Shown one piece after another: positions 17,901-25,964 of a stretch of 64,000 nt of DNA. The position numbers and the translations under genes were made by a program. The stretch's first letter is position 1, and the number at the start of each line of letters is the position of its first letter. The DNA comes from Bacteroides sedimenti (GTDB lineage: Bacteria > Bacteroidota > Bacteroidia > Bacteroidales > Bacteroidaceae): positions 3,666,001 through 3,730,000 of the forward strand of contig NZ_AP028055.1 of assembly GCF_040365225.1 (NCBI RefSeq). Reading direction: 5' to 3'. A model generated the notes under the pieces. That model saw only the letters and a program-made list of their open reading frames with translations. It did not search any database and was not told the origin of the DNA.

Positions 17901-19346
17901 TTTTCCCTTGTAGGTATATTCAAAGGCAACGGCCAGCACTTCGTCCGGTTGCAGGGCTGCCTTCAAAGAAATATAACCCAACGAACTGTTGAGTGTATAT
18001 TCCGAGCTGGTGAGCAGACGTGCGCTTTCCAGTTTTTCGTAATCCATTCCTCCTTCCAGCTGAGTGATAGCCCCCAGAGTGGTGTTTACCATGTTGATAT
18101 TTCGAGCGGCGGCATAGTCGGTTACCATCCGTGTATAGACATCATTTGCACTGTTTGATGGTAATTTGTCGGAACCGGTTCTTGTCCAGAACGGATTACT
18201 GATATGTTCATTTTCCCCCAGGTCGGTTAGTGCCACCAGGTTTCTCGGGTTATCATAATTTCCTCTTTTGTTGGTTATCCACACCTCAATACGGTTGATG
18301 GTTACCCCTGAAATTACATTGGGCAACTGGCTCATGTTCTTATCGTATGTATCCCTGAAGTACTGAGCCAGGAAGAAGTGTCTGTTTTCGTCGTAATTGT
18401 CGGCTGAGATTTCAAAAGGAGTAGTTTGTGCCCCACCTTTGCTCTTCACGGTTTTCGATTCGGATTCCTGTTGTGATACAACCGTTTGCAGTTTCAGTTT
18501 CCCGAATTGCATATCCGTACGTATACCGAAGAGCGATGTAGCCCCTCGAATAAGAGAAGAATTGGTTGGCATCGAGACATTTCCTGCCTCCAGCAGTTTG
18601 ATGATTTCGTCCTCTTTTCCTTCGTATTTCAGCTTAATGTTTTTGGTGTCAAAGTCAAATGTAGCATCGGTGTTGTAGTTCATGTTCATGTTCACCTTGT
18701 CGCCCACTTTTCCGTTGATGTTGATGTTGATCTTCTCGTCAAAGTCGAATCCGGTTGTCTTTCTGCTGCGTTCTGGTAAAGAAGGGTTTTGCACATTTCT
18801 GCTTTTAAACCCGAAGCTCAGTTCGGCGTTTCCCTGAGTCTTAATTTGAACACCGCCCGGGCCGAATATTTTCTCTGCAGGGCCAAGGTCGAACTTCAAA
18901 TCCATGAAGTTGAACTCATTTTTCCCTTTGCTGAATGTCTCTGCATTCTTGGCTCGGTAGAAATCCTGGATGGATTTTTTTAGACTCCAGTCGGCATATT
19001 CTTCCGGTGTAAGGAACAAAGGGACATCCAACAACGTGCTTCCGGCTTTGGTACTTACTTTGTATACGTTTGCTTTCTCGTCATATTCAACCTCTGTTTT
19101 GATATTTTCTGGAGTACGAAGGTCGGCGGTTGACTTTTTCATGTCCTCCAGCTTCTCCGGTGCGGTTTTCCGGACGGAATAGCGTGGTTTTAATGAATCT
19201 TCGGGAGCCGTTTCCCTTGGTTCGGATGGAGGATATATTGAAATTGGGCTGCCTGCCTCAAAAGACACGCCTTTGCTGATTACTGCTCCGGTTTGGATAC
19301 TCAGAACTATCAGCAACAGACAGGTAAGCCATTTTCCAATCTTCAT
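11943..19346 (-). CDS. sprA: SprA/Sov family giant outer-membrane protein
   Basis: 2467 residues with an N-terminal signal peptide (first about 25 residues). It resembles SprA of Flavobacterium and Sov of Porphyromonas, the very large barrel that forms the type IX secretion translocon. Features seen are the early segment QDFYRAKNAETFSKGKNEFN, repeated beta-strand-rich stretches, and a C-terminal strand ending in FSLKFSLTR typical of outer-membrane barrels. Length is close to Sov. It starts 3 bp after ruvA, an arrangement I recall as common in Bacteroides. No other type IX component or CTD-bearing cargo is seen in this window, so secretion is not shown. The reading frame is intact throughout. 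Confidence 0.92.
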   Translation of the reverse strand: MKIGKWLTCLLLIVLSIQTGAVISKGVSFEAGSPISIYPPSEPRETAPEDSLKPRYSVRKTAPEKLEDMKKSTADLRTPENIKTEVEYDEKANVYKVSTKAGSTLLDVPLFLTPEEYADWSLKKSIQDFYRAKNAETFSKGKNEFNFMDLKFDLGPAEKIFGPGGVQIKTQGNAELSFGFKSRNVQNPSLPERSRKTTGFDFDEKINININGKVGDKVNMNMNYNTDATFDFDTKNIKLKYEGKEDEIIKLLEAGNVSMPTNSSLIRGATSLFGIRTDMQFGKLKLQTVVSQQESESKTVKSKGGAQTTPFEISADNYDENRHFFLAQYFRDTYDKNMSQLPNVISGVTINRIEVWITNKRGNYDNPRNLVALTDLGENEHISNPFWTRTGSDKLPSNSANDVYTRMVTDYAAARNINMVNTTLGAITQLEGGMDYEKLESARLLTSSEYTLNSSLGYISLKAALQPDEVLAVAFEYTYKGKRYQVGELASDIKETQSALYLKLLKNTSNSPASGCWKLMMKNVYSLNAYQLQKDKFQLDIKYQSDTTGVYLNYIPEGKINKQPLLRVMNLDRLDANNQPNSNGFFDYVEGYTVTAQNGRIFFPVVEPFGSHLRKAIGDDAIAKKYVFQELYDSTKTVAKQIAEKNKFKLMGQYKASSGNEIRLESTNIPVGSVKVTAGGVTLVENSDYTVDYSMGVVTILNQSIIDAGTSVSVNLESNSNFNLQRKTMIGMNFTYDFSKDFQIGGTMMHLKEKPMTSKIAMGDEPISNTIWGVNTSWKKESQWLTNMVDKLPFVKATQPSRISLTAEYAQLVPGLAPGTQGNASYIDDFESTKTGIDLRQPSYWMLASTPYESGSNAKFPEASKTNDITYGMNRSLLAWYNIDGIFTRRNSSLTPAHIKSDLDQLSNHYVREVYEQEIFPKKQTSYMETATMSILNLAYYPSERGPYNLDANLTSNGYLTNPEKRWGGIMRKLETSDFETANIEYIEFWMLDPFIYESTTGNRRGGDLYINLGEVSEDILKDGKKFFENGLPIDGDNTKVEETVWGKVPRNQSIVYAFDTSTGARKKQDVGLNGLSSEEEKTFGAYKTYLDKVKPVLAPTVYPQFEKSPSGDLYHYYRGTDYDQEQKSILERYKYYNNTEGNSTASEDSPERYDVSSKTVPDVEDINQDNTLNEYEKYFQYKISLTPEDLKVGSNYITNKRTASVKLRNGKTEEVNWYQFKIPVKNYEKAVGSISDFKSIRFMRMYLTNFVDPVVLRFATLDLVRGEWRNYEQALYNSQQPAPSMSGSLDVSAVNIEENSDKTPVNYVLPPGISRVIDPSQPQLKQENEQSMSMKVQSLAPGDARAVYKNSGLDLRQYKRLQMFVHGEKLLDDVTQLEDNEMSVFIRLGSDYKNNYYEYEIPLKLTPHGQYNGSTLSGCEAVWPKENMLDIPFELFTKLKKERNTAKNATGSTVSYSKLYYTYDADKPSNKISIIGNPSLAEVKTIMIGVRNNARTQKSAEIWVNELRLTDFDESGGWAAQGNMNVQLSDLGNINLGGHMETAGFGGLEQSVSQRRLDDYYQYNFTTSFELGKFFPAKAKLSAPIYYSYSKEIISPKYDPMNKDLRLSDVLDTYPEKAQRDSVLNIARELVTYKNFSLSNVRMNITSKKPMPYDPSNFTLGYSFTRKYNQGNTTAWESDLNWKANFGYNYSPAMKAWEPLKNMKSKSSWTKLIKAFNLNWLPQNISFNSDMSRHYYELQLRDLDNPFGDTQIPLSVAKEFLWNRDFSLRWDLTKNLRMNFTSATRAEIEEPYGTIDKNLYPDEYEARKDSIKRSLLHLGRPLDFQQTFNTSYKVPFDLIPVMNWISGDLKFSSSYNWNRGVDMVKGSSFGNRIANQRSIDVNSRFNMETLYNKIPFLKEANRRFASNVRSNNLKKEDQELKKKKFEKEVQLKSDTTVTLSHGMKTKYVRVKAITADGKRYLLKYNVLDANRIQINNRDSLKIKLTITPGPKPEDQEWYKLAQSAARVGMMVRNFSVVYRNTFAMTLPGYLPEVGDILGQKKIDGIFAPGVDFAFGLAGEGYIQKAARKNWLLMNDTVVDAATTNAMEDMQLRMTLEPIRDFKIDLSANRTINKSKSMQFMFEGMPTTQNGSFSMSVISLSSAFDKSNAGNAYASKTFDKFLKNLDIIQKRVEAQYVGAVYPAGSKLAGETFDPANGTVNKNSPDVMIPAFLAAYTGRNVDKISLDLFPNLLSMMPNWRVTYDGLSKLDWFKKRFKNFTLNHAYKSTYSVGSYNTFQSFMSFMDNLGFIEDTQTGNPIPSAVFDIGTVSINEQFAPLFGVNMTFNNGITSHVEYKKTRILTLSMTANQIVETLSKDMVFGMGYKIVDLKLFGAGKSKNKVSNDLNLQADLTFRNQSALCRDIQRYITQPTSGNKSTKFSFSADYTFSKLLTVRMYYDRQQNTPLVSSASYPVTNSDFGFSLKFSLTR

Positions 19347-19349
19347 CTG

Positions 19350-19940
19350 TTATAATCTCTTCAACGCCAGTTTGATAACCTGCTCTACTTTAGCCTGAGG
19401 GTCTTCCTTAATAATTGCTGTTACGACCTTCTGTGATGCTGCCGTGTTGAAACCTAGCATGGTCAGTGCTGCCACAGCTTCCTCCTGAACTTCAGAATTC
19501 AGACTGATTGTTCCCATTGCATTGCTGCTTACGCTTTCGGATGTCTTGATTTTGTCTTTCAAATCCACAATAACCCGTTGTGCAGTTTTCAAACCGATAC
19601 CTTTCACCGTTTTCAGCATATTCACATTCTCTGTGCCGATTACGTTTGCTAATTCGCTGGGCGAGAATGCTGAAAGAATCATCCGGGCAGTATTTCCACC
19701 AATACCCGAAACTGATATTAGTAGCAGGAATAAGTTGCGCTCCTGCTTATCGGCAAATCCGTAAAGAACATAGGCATCTTCACGGATAGCTTCATAAATA
19801 TAAAGCTTTGCACTGCTAAGATTATGAATAGCAGAATAGGTGTTTAGTGAAATGTTTATAAAATATCCAAGTCCGTTACAGTCAATCACTACAGAGGCAG
19901 GACCAAGCTCTGCAATATCTCCTTTTATATATTCAATCAT
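19350..19940 (-). CDS. ruvA: Holliday junction DNA helicase subunit RuvA
   Basis: 196 residues, normal for RuvA, which binds four-way DNA junctions as a tetramer and loads the RuvB motor. The N-terminal OB domain starts [20 protein letters not shown]. Two helix-hairpin-helix motifs are visible around [18 protein letters not shown] and [21 protein letters not shown], and the small C-terminal RuvB-binding domain follows ([11 protein letters not shown]). It is the first gene of a likely two-gene transcript with sprA. A TATTTTTG element lies about 25-30 nt before the start. Confidence 0.96.
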   Translation of the reverse strand: MIEYIKGDIAELGPASVVIDCNGLGYFINISLNTYSAIHNLSSAKLYIYEAIREDAYVLYGFADKQERNLFLLLISVSGIGGNTARMILSAFSPSELANVIGTENVNMLKTVKGIGLKTAQRVIVDLKDKIKTSESVSSNAMGTISLNSEVQEEAVAALTMLGFNTAASQKVVTAIIKEDPQAKVEQVIKLALKRL

Positions 19941-20091
19941 TTGTATTCAGGTAAATTTAGTAAATTGAGACAAAAATACTAAATTATTGTATTCACGCCT
20001 CTCTCTACGAAAGAAACGTTTAATTATACCTATTTATTGTATTGAATTGTTTATTGTCGGGATTATTTTCAATATATTACCTCCGTGAACC

Positions 20092-20121
20092 TTTGTATAT
20101 AATTCAAAATGATTATTTTTG
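20092..20121 (+). promoter_or_regulatory. Predicted promoter of ddh-lgt
   Basis: TTTG at 20092-20095 and TATTTTTG at 20114-20121, spaced 18 nt, near the Bacteroidota consensus spacing of 19-21. It places the transcript start within the upstream in-frame extension and so supports the ATG at 20165 as the ddh start. Confidence 0.6.
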
Positions 20122-20164
20122 TTGCTCGAATAAAGAAATATGTCAAACTAAAGACCCTAAAAGG

Positions 20165-21064
20165 ATGAAAAAAATTAGAGCTGCCATTGTTGGTTATGGC
20201 AATATTGGAAAATATGTGCTGGAAGCACTTCTTACTGCCCCGGATTTTGAGGTGGCAGGTGTTGTACGTCGTAGCGGTTCTGCTGATAAACCAGCTGAAT
20301 TGGCTGATTTTGATGTGGTTAAAGATATCAAAGAACTGAGGGACGTAAACGTTGCTATTCTTTGTACTCCAACCAGAAGCGTTGAAAAATATGCAAAAGA
20401 AATTTTGGCTCTTGGCATCAATACAGTAGACAGCTTCGATATCCATACCGGAATTGTAAATCTTCGTCGTGAACTGAACGCTGCAGCTAAAGAACATAAC
20501 GCAGTATCAATTATTGCTGCAGGATGGGATCCGGGAAGTGATTCAGTGGTTCGCACTCTACTTCAGGCTATTGCTCCAAAGGGTATCACTTATACAAACT
20601 TCGGACCGGGTATGAGCATGGGACACACTGTTGCTGTTAAGGCAATTGATGGGGTTAAGGCTGCATTGTCCATGACTATCCCTACAGGCACAGGTATTCA
20701 CCGCCGTATGGTTTATATTGAAGTGAAAGATGGATACAACTTTGCAGAGGTTGCCAAAGCAATTAAGGCTGATGCTTACTTTGTAAATGATGAAACTCAC
20801 GTAACTCAGGTTGACAGCGTAGACGAACTACTTGATATGGGCCACGGAGTAAACCTTACACGTAAAGGCGTTTCAGGAAAAACTCAGAATCAAATGTTCG
20901 AATTCAACATGAAGATTAACAACCCGGCTCTAACCGGACAGGTGCTTGTTTGTGTGGCACGTGCTTCCATGTTGCAGAAGCCAGGTTGCTACACAATGAT
21001 TGAAATCCCTGTAATCGACCTGATTCACGGAGATCGCGAAGACTTGATTTCACACTTAGTTTAA
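20165..21064 (+). CDS. ddh: meso-Diaminopimelate D-dehydrogenase
   Basis: NADPH-dependent enzyme making meso-diaminopimelate from tetrahydrodipicolinate in one step, feeding lysine and peptidoglycan synthesis. From the ATG at 20165 the protein is 299 residues and begins MKKIRAAIVGYGNIGKYVLE, with the Rossmann GYGNIG motif. The mid-protein AAGWDPGSDSVVRTLLQAI and FGPGMSMGHTVAVK segments are typical of the family. The open frame extends 41 codons further upstream, but that part is unlike the family and lies across the predicted promoter, so I exclude it. lgt follows after 12 bp. Confidence 0.94.
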   Translation: MKKIRAAIVGYGNIGKYVLEALLTAPDFEVAGVVRRSGSADKPAELADFDVVKDIKELRDVNVAILCTPTRSVEKYAKEILALGINTVDSFDIHTGIVNLRRELNAAAKEHNAVSIIAAGWDPGSDSVVRTLLQAIAPKGITYTNFGPGMSMGHTVAVKAIDGVKAALSMTIPTGTGIHRRMVYIEVKDGYNFAEVAKAIKADAYFVNDETHVTQVDSVDELLDMGHGVNLTRKGVSGKTQNQMFEFNMKINNPALTGQVLVCVARASMLQKPGCYTMIEIPVIDLIHGDREDLISHLV

Positions 21065-21076
21065 TAATTCGAGCGT

Positions 21077-21898
21077 ATGTTGGCATATATAACATGGGAT
21101 GTGAATCCTTCCATCTTCACAATCTTCGGTCGTGAAATAAGATGGTACGGTTTGCTTTGGGGAATTGGTTTTCTGATAGGTTACGAGATGATGAGTCGCT
21201 TGTTTAAGCATGAAAAGCATCCGGACAACTGGGTGGATAAACTTTTTTTCTATACCATCATCAGTTCTGTGGTAGGTGCTCGTCTGGGACACTGTCTTTT
21301 CTATGACTGGGACTACTATAGCGCTCATCCCATGCAGATATTTGCAATCTGGAATGGTGGATTGGCTAGCCATGGCGGGGTATTTGCCCTGATTCTGGCA
21401 CTAATATTTTATTCCAGAAAGGTTACTCATCAAAGTGTGTGGTGGTTGTTCGACCGTATGATACCTGCCATTGCTGTGGCATGTGCATGTATCCGTCTGG
21501 GAAATTTGATGAATTCAGAAATATTCGGTTTTCCTACTACAATGCCCTGGGGATTTAAGTTTGTACGTTCGGCCGAATGGGTGAGAGATTTCAACGGACT
21601 TCCTTGTCATCCTACACAGATATACGAAATGCTTTATTGCATTGTTGCATTGATTGTCTCATTAGTAATGTACTGGAAGTTTAATCTGCAGAAAAAGGTC
21701 GGTCTGATTACCGGAGTGAGTCTGATAATCTTCTTCGGAGCACGTTTCGGACTCGAATTCCTGAAGAATCCTCAGGTGGCATCCGAAGTGGGAATGCAAC
21801 TCAATATTGGTCAACAGCTAAGTATTCCATTGATTCTTCTTGGACTCTATTTAGCAATCAGCGCCATTGTGAAACCAAATATCAAACGACTGTTTTAA
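21077..21898 (+). CDS. lgt: Prolipoprotein diacylglyceryl transferase
   Basis: Inner-membrane enzyme of 273 residues that transfers diacylglycerol from phosphatidylglycerol to the lipobox cysteine, the first step of lipoprotein maturation. About seven hydrophobic segments are visible. Family landmarks are VGARLGHCLFYDWDYY, the GGLASHGG segment, and the signature ACIRLGNLMNSEIFG. It probably acts on the many lipoproteins encoded here, such as SusD and the protein at 8015-8842. It is the second gene of a pair with ddh and ends at a hairpin. Confidence 0.96.
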   Translation: MLAYITWDVNPSIFTIFGREIRWYGLLWGIGFLIGYEMMSRLFKHEKHPDNWVDKLFFYTIISSVVGARLGHCLFYDWDYYSAHPMQIFAIWNGGLASHGGVFALILALIFYSRKVTHQSVWWLFDRMIPAIAVACACIRLGNLMNSEIFGFPTTMPWGFKFVRSAEWVRDFNGLPCHPTQIYEMLYCIVALIVSLVMYWKFNLQKKVGLITGVSLIIFFGARFGLEFLKNPQVASEVGMQLNIGQQLSIPLILLGLYLAISAIVKPNIKRLF

Positions 21899-21924
21899 CA
21901 GCGCTCTGAAATAAAATAAAAAAT

Positions 21925-21964
21925 AGCCTGTCGGTTTTCAAAGGACCGTCAGGCTGTTTTTTTT
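21925..21964 (+). terminator. Rho-independent terminator of ddh-lgt
   Basis: An 11-bp stem with one mismatch (AGCCTGTCGGT against ACCGTCAGGCT) followed on the plus strand by a T-run of nine. It lies 27 bp past the lgt stop. Confidence 0.85.
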
Positions 21965-22133
21965 GTTCATTTCACTATTGTGGGAGAAGTATTTAGCTGC
22001 TATCGCCAACAAATCAAGTTCCACTTACTAGTTGGTAAAATCGGATATTGCACGCTGTTCAATAGTCTATTTAGTGCAGTAAGAATGGATAGATTAAGTT
22101 ATTGCTTAAATCCATGCAATGTTAATAAAATGA

Positions 22134-23336
22134 TTAATCTTCAGGTTTAAAGACTCCGCTGAAGAGCAGCCCTCCAAGAATTCCCATCAGAATGTAGGCA
22201 ACCTGTTCGCCTATGTTACCTACATTTACAATTGTGGTATTTAAAAAAACATTGCTCAAACCGAATAATGTTTTGCTACCAGGCACCAACATGATGATTC
22301 CTTGCGTAACATATACAACTTTGGGTGTTTTGGTTATTTTACTGAATAAATGGCTGAAGATAACCACTCCGATGGAACCGACGAATGTACTTAACAGAAT
22401 TCCCGCAACAGAAAACGAATAGGTAAGAAAGAAACCTACAGCCCCTGTCAATACACCAAATAACATATCTTTTTTACGGACTTGGAAAATGGGGAGCAAA
22501 CTGATTGAGAACAAAGGGATTGCCAAAAAGATAATCCAATTGGGAATATTAGAGTAATGATTGAAAATCTCAAAGTTGATCAGGAATTTTAAGCTGGTTA
22601 GTCCCAGGATTACTCCGAAAAACTGCTTGAATAAGGAGATCAGTGCGTCGAATAGCTTCGCGGTTCCGGAAACAAGGCTCTTTGAGGTAATCTCTTCAAG
22701 AGCTGTGGTGATGGCCAGTCCGGGCACAAAGATAATTATTGCAGAGATAATGGTTAACCCAACGTTCAAATCAGGAAAGACCAATGATAATAGTCCGGCA
22801 ATGATAGTAGCAAGAAATGAGGCTATCGATTCGAGTACGGAATTTAAATAGACATACTTTGTTGATAGATAAGTTAAGAGATAAACAAATGCACCTAATA
22901 ATAAGGCGAAGAACACGGATATCCAATTGCTTCCAATCATTAGATTGAACATGCCCGCAGAAAGGGCATAAGCAATGGTTAATGCCAGATGGTTGACTTT
23001 TACCGTTTTTTCATGAATGGTTTTCAGCCGGCTGTCGATTTCCGTTATATCAATTTCGTTTGCAATCAGTTTGTCCGTAGTCTCTACAATTCTTGAAAAG
23101 GCACCCAGATTCAGAGTTCCCGGAGCAACACTTTCAATGTAATTATAGGTTTGCTCATCACCATTTTCGTAGAATACATAATTTATCCAGGTGGGCGAAT
23201 CCATGAAGGTGCCCCTTACACCCATGTTTTTGGATACTTTGGATAGATATGCCTGAATTCTGTAGGACGGAATACCATAATTATGCAGGGCTTTCCCCAA
23301 CTGAATGATGAATTTGTACTTTTCGGGTATGCTCAT
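22134..23336 (-). CDS. ThrE-type threonine/serine exporter family protein
   Basis: About 400 residues from the ATG at 23336. The N-terminal part (LGKALHNYGIPSYRIQAYLSK) and the following membrane block match the DUF1212 half, and the C-terminal membrane block matches the DUF3815 half, fused in one chain as in ThrE. About ten hydrophobic segments are visible. The frame extends 16 codons further to 23384, but a TATTTTTG promoter-like element (23358-23365) lies inside that extension, so the later ATG is preferred. Export of threonine or serine is a family inference. Confidence 0.85.
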   Translation of the reverse strand: MSIPEKYKFIIQLGKALHNYGIPSYRIQAYLSKVSKNMGVRGTFMDSPTWINYVFYENGDEQTYNYIESVAPGTLNLGAFSRIVETTDKLIANEIDITEIDSRLKTIHEKTVKVNHLALTIAYALSAGMFNLMIGSNWISVFFALLLGAFVYLLTYLSTKYVYLNSVLESIASFLATIIAGLLSLVFPDLNVGLTIISAIIIFVPGLAITTALEEITSKSLVSGTAKLFDALISLFKQFFGVILGLTSLKFLINFEIFNHYSNIPNWIIFLAIPLFSISLLPIFQVRKKDMLFGVLTGAVGFFLTYSFSVAGILLSTFVGSIGVVIFSHLFSKITKTPKVVYVTQGIIMLVPGSKTLFGLSNVFLNTTIVNVGNIGEQVAYILMGILGGLLFSGVFKPED

Positions 23337-23357
23337 TTGTTCTGAATATTTGAGCGG

Positions 23358-23365
23358 CAAAAATA
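23358..23365 (-). promoter_or_regulatory. Predicted -7 element that decides the exporter start
   Basis: TATTTTTG on the minus strand. If used, transcription would begin near 23350, downstream of the first possible ATG at 23384, leaving the ATG at 23336 as the start. No good -33 box was found. Confidence 0.4.
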
Positions 23366-23593
23366 CTCTTTTATTTTGAATCAATACATTCCAAAGATCT
23401 AATTTTACAACCTGGGCTTACGATGTTTAAACGGAGGAGAAAAGCAGTATATTCAATATCTCCATCAACTACCATTTATTGTCACAATTTTCAGAGAAAT
23501 AAACTCTTTATTGACTAGCTAACCAAAAAACAATGATGACTGCATAAGTTGTGCTCAATCCAAATGAGACATAGTTTTTTGCGTCCAAAAATA

Positions 23594-23638
23594 AAAAGAG
23601 CCATTTCAATCCATAATATATGATGAAATGGCTCTTTA
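23594..23638 (-). terminator. Terminator of the phosphodiesterase-like gene
   Basis: A stem of about 14 bp (AAAGAGCCATTTCA and its complement) with a loop of about 15 nt, followed on the minus strand by TTTTTATTTTT. It lies 120 bp past the stop at 23758. Confidence 0.75.
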
Positions 23639-23757
23639 AATTATATTGTAAATGTTGATAAATGGTAATCTTGTAATTACCTTCGTTAAAATCAGATGTA
23701 TTAATATAGCTCTGTTGGTCTCTTAAATATTGCTGATTGTATTAATAAGCAACGTAT

Positions 23758-24657
23758 TTATTTGAAAACTTGTTTCATAGGTCGGCCTATCCACACTTGA
23801 GGAGTTTTCAGATTAAAAATGTATGCAATTGTCGGAGCTACATCGAACTGCATCATACTTTCATTAAATTCGGGATTCTTTTTTATGTTCTTTCCCGAAA
23901 TAATGAACGGGGTTTCCATTTCCTCCATTGTTTTACCACCATGTCCTTTGTTTATTCCACCATGGTCTGAAGTAATTATAAAGATGGTTTCTTCTAATAT
24001 ACCAGCATCTTTAGCTGCATTTACTATCTGTCCAATATATGAATCGAGCTCCTTTAAAACCTGGTAGTATTCAGGAGTATCATGTCCTTTTGAATGCCCT
24101 ATTCCATCTGGGTTGTCAAATATAACTCCTAAGAAATTTGGTTTTGACTTTTTTATATACTCAACAGCTTTTTTTGCTGTGATTGATGGATCGTTTTTCC
24201 TATCTTTAATTTCCTCGTAGTAATTCATGGCTTTTATATCAGCCAGAAAATACATGCCTTCCCACTCATAGATGTATCCTATTTCAGCATTGGGGTCAGA
24301 ATCTCTCAATAATCCCCAGACGGTAGGAAAGATGCCATAATGACTAATTTCTCGGGAAGGAAGTTCGGGTTTTTGCGAGCCCCATTCGGTATATCCATGA
24401 AGCTCAGGGCCTGCACCCATAAACATTGAGGCCCAATTTACTGCGCTTGATGACGGGAGTACGGTTCTTTTCTTTAAGGTATATGCACCTTCCGACATTA
24501 GTCTTTTGACAGTGGGCATCTCTGCTTTCTCTACACTGTAAGATCCCCATCCGTCTAATCCGATAAAAATTACATGTTTTGCTTTCCATTTAGCTGCATC
24601 TGCAGAATTTACGATAAGAAATAAACAGGATATCACCAATAGAATACTCTTTTTCAT
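23758..24657 (-). CDS. Secreted alkaline-phosphatase-superfamily phosphodiesterase
   Basis: 299 residues with a signal peptide (MKKSILLVISCLFLIVNSADA). The mature part begins KHVIFIGLDGWGSYS, the metal-binding Asp of type I phosphodiesterase/nucleotide pyrophosphatases. The probable nucleophile lies in LPSSSAVNWASM, and further metal ligands are seen in FDNPDGIGHSKGHDTPEYY and TSDHGGINKGHGG. It likely hydrolyses a phosphate ester or diester in the periplasm; the substrate cannot be read. It is a compact member without extra domains, transcribed alone. Confidence 0.88.
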   Translation of the reverse strand: MKKSILLVISCLFLIVNSADAAKWKAKHVIFIGLDGWGSYSVEKAEMPTVKRLMSEGAYTLKKRTVLPSSSAVNWASMFMGAGPELHGYTEWGSQKPELPSREISHYGIFPTVWGLLRDSDPNAEIGYIYEWEGMYFLADIKAMNYYEEIKDRKNDPSITAKKAVEYIKKSKPNFLGVIFDNPDGIGHSKGHDTPEYYQVLKELDSYIGQIVNAAKDAGILEETIFIITSDHGGINKGHGGKTMEEMETPFIISGKNIKKNPEFNESMMQFDVAPTIAYIFNLKTPQVWIGRPMKQVFK

Positions 24658-24794
24658 TTTTATTTAAGTGTTAACAAATAACCCGTTGTCAGAAAAATAT
24701 CTGGTTGAAATTATTTCCTCCAATGGGTATAATATATTATATTAATAAACTGTAAGATCACTAAAGACAAACCTTGTAATCAATAGTTGTATTT

Positions 24795-25964
24795 TTATGC
24801 TTCCAGGTCAAGAATCTCTTCGGGACAGAACGTTAGCTTTTCTGCTCCATGTTCATTTATAACCCATGAGTTTTCAATTCCAACAGGGCCAATTCCCGGT
24901 AAAACAATCTTAGGCTCGAGAGCAATAACCATCCCTGACTCCAGTTCTTGCTTTACTTTTGGTGCAAGAACGGGGGCTTCGTTTATTTCGAGACCAATAC
25001 CATGTCCAACGAACTTAGCTTGTTGCTTGGTTCCCATAAACTTATCCTTGAATCCAGCTTTGGTTACGATGTCGATAGCCTTGTTATAAAGAGTTTCACA
25101 TACAGCACCGGGCTTCGCCAAAGCAATGACTTCAGATTGAATTTCCAGGCAAACCTGATGTGCACGGTAAGCCTCTTCACTAATTTTACCGATTGAAAAT
25201 ACGCGTGACATGTCGCACATATAGCCGTTGAAATTACCACCCAAATCAACCATTACCGTATTTCCCTTTTCCAGTTTGGTTCCGTTCAATCCTCCCGGCA
25301 GGGCAGGACTCAAGCCCTTTCCCCCTAGAGAAAAATCGTATGGAGATGGAGCCTCGGCATTGCTTCCGGTAAGTACACTCCCAAAGAAAATTTCCATGCT
25401 TTGACCAAATACGCGGAATATTCCCAGACATCCTTCTAAACGCATGATGCGTTCAATTTCAATTGAGAACTGACGGTCGTCCATTCCCGAGCAGTAGATG
25501 GAGGGAATCTGCATGTATGCACGTGTATGTGCTGCACCAGCTTGACGGAACATTTCAATCTCTGTCTCTGTCTTGATGCTACGTGCGGCACGGATAATTG
25601 GAGTTCCGTTAACGCAACGTGCAGACGGAAAAATATTTGCCAGACGCATATATTCTGTATAAGGCATCTGATCTCCTTCAAGCATCATTGTTTCAGGGAA
25701 AGGTATATTCTTTTCTGTAAGAAACTCCGCTATTTGTTCCGGTTTGCGGATATAATGAATCTGTTTCCCCCTTAATCCACTTGGTCGTTTAATAAAATAC
25801 CATGGTTCACCTGTAACCGGTAGGTAGCAATAACCGCTGAGAACTTGTCCGCAAGTATATAGAAGGTTCACATTGCAGGAAATTAAAGCTGCATCAATAT
25901 TGGACTGCATCATTAATTTTCTTATTTTCTCCTGACGCAGTGCTAATTCTGTTGAAATTTTCAT
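24795..25964 (-). CDS. M24 family metallopeptidase (Xaa-Pro peptidase-like)
   Basis: 389 residues. The N-terminal creatinase-like domain covers about residues 1-140, and the C-terminal pita-bread domain holds the expected metal ligands: Asp in VMVDLGGNFNGYMCDMSR, His in FVGHGIGLEINEAP, and Glu in MVIALEPKIVLPG and GIENSWVI. There is no signal peptide, so it probably acts in the cytosol on short or proline-containing peptides. Its ATG overlaps the rlpA stop by 4 nt (ATGA), which implies translational coupling. Confidence 0.92.
   Translation of the reverse strand: MKISTELALRQEKIRKLMMQSNIDAALISCNVNLLYTCGQVLSGYCYLPVTGEPWYFIKRPSGLRGKQIHYIRKPEQIAEFLTEKNIPFPETMMLEGDQMPYTEYMRLANIFPSARCVNGTPIIRAARSIKTETEIEMFRQAGAAHTRAYMQIPSIYCSGMDDRQFSIEIERIMRLEGCLGIFRVFGQSMEIFFGSVLTGSNAEAPSPYDFSLGGKGLSPALPGGLNGTKLEKGNTVMVDLGGNFNGYMCDMSRVFSIGKISEEAYRAHQVCLEIQSEVIALAKPGAVCETLYNKAIDIVTKAGFKDKFMGTKQQAKFVGHGIGLEINEAPVLAPKVKQELESGMVIALEPKIVLPGIGPVGIENSWVINEHGAEKLTFCPEEILDLEA

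Noticed and set aside
20042..20164. Upstream extension of diaminopimelate dehydrogenase
   Set aside because: The 41 extra codons are unlike the family, cross a predicted promoter, and precede the normal MKKIRAAIVGYGNIG start.
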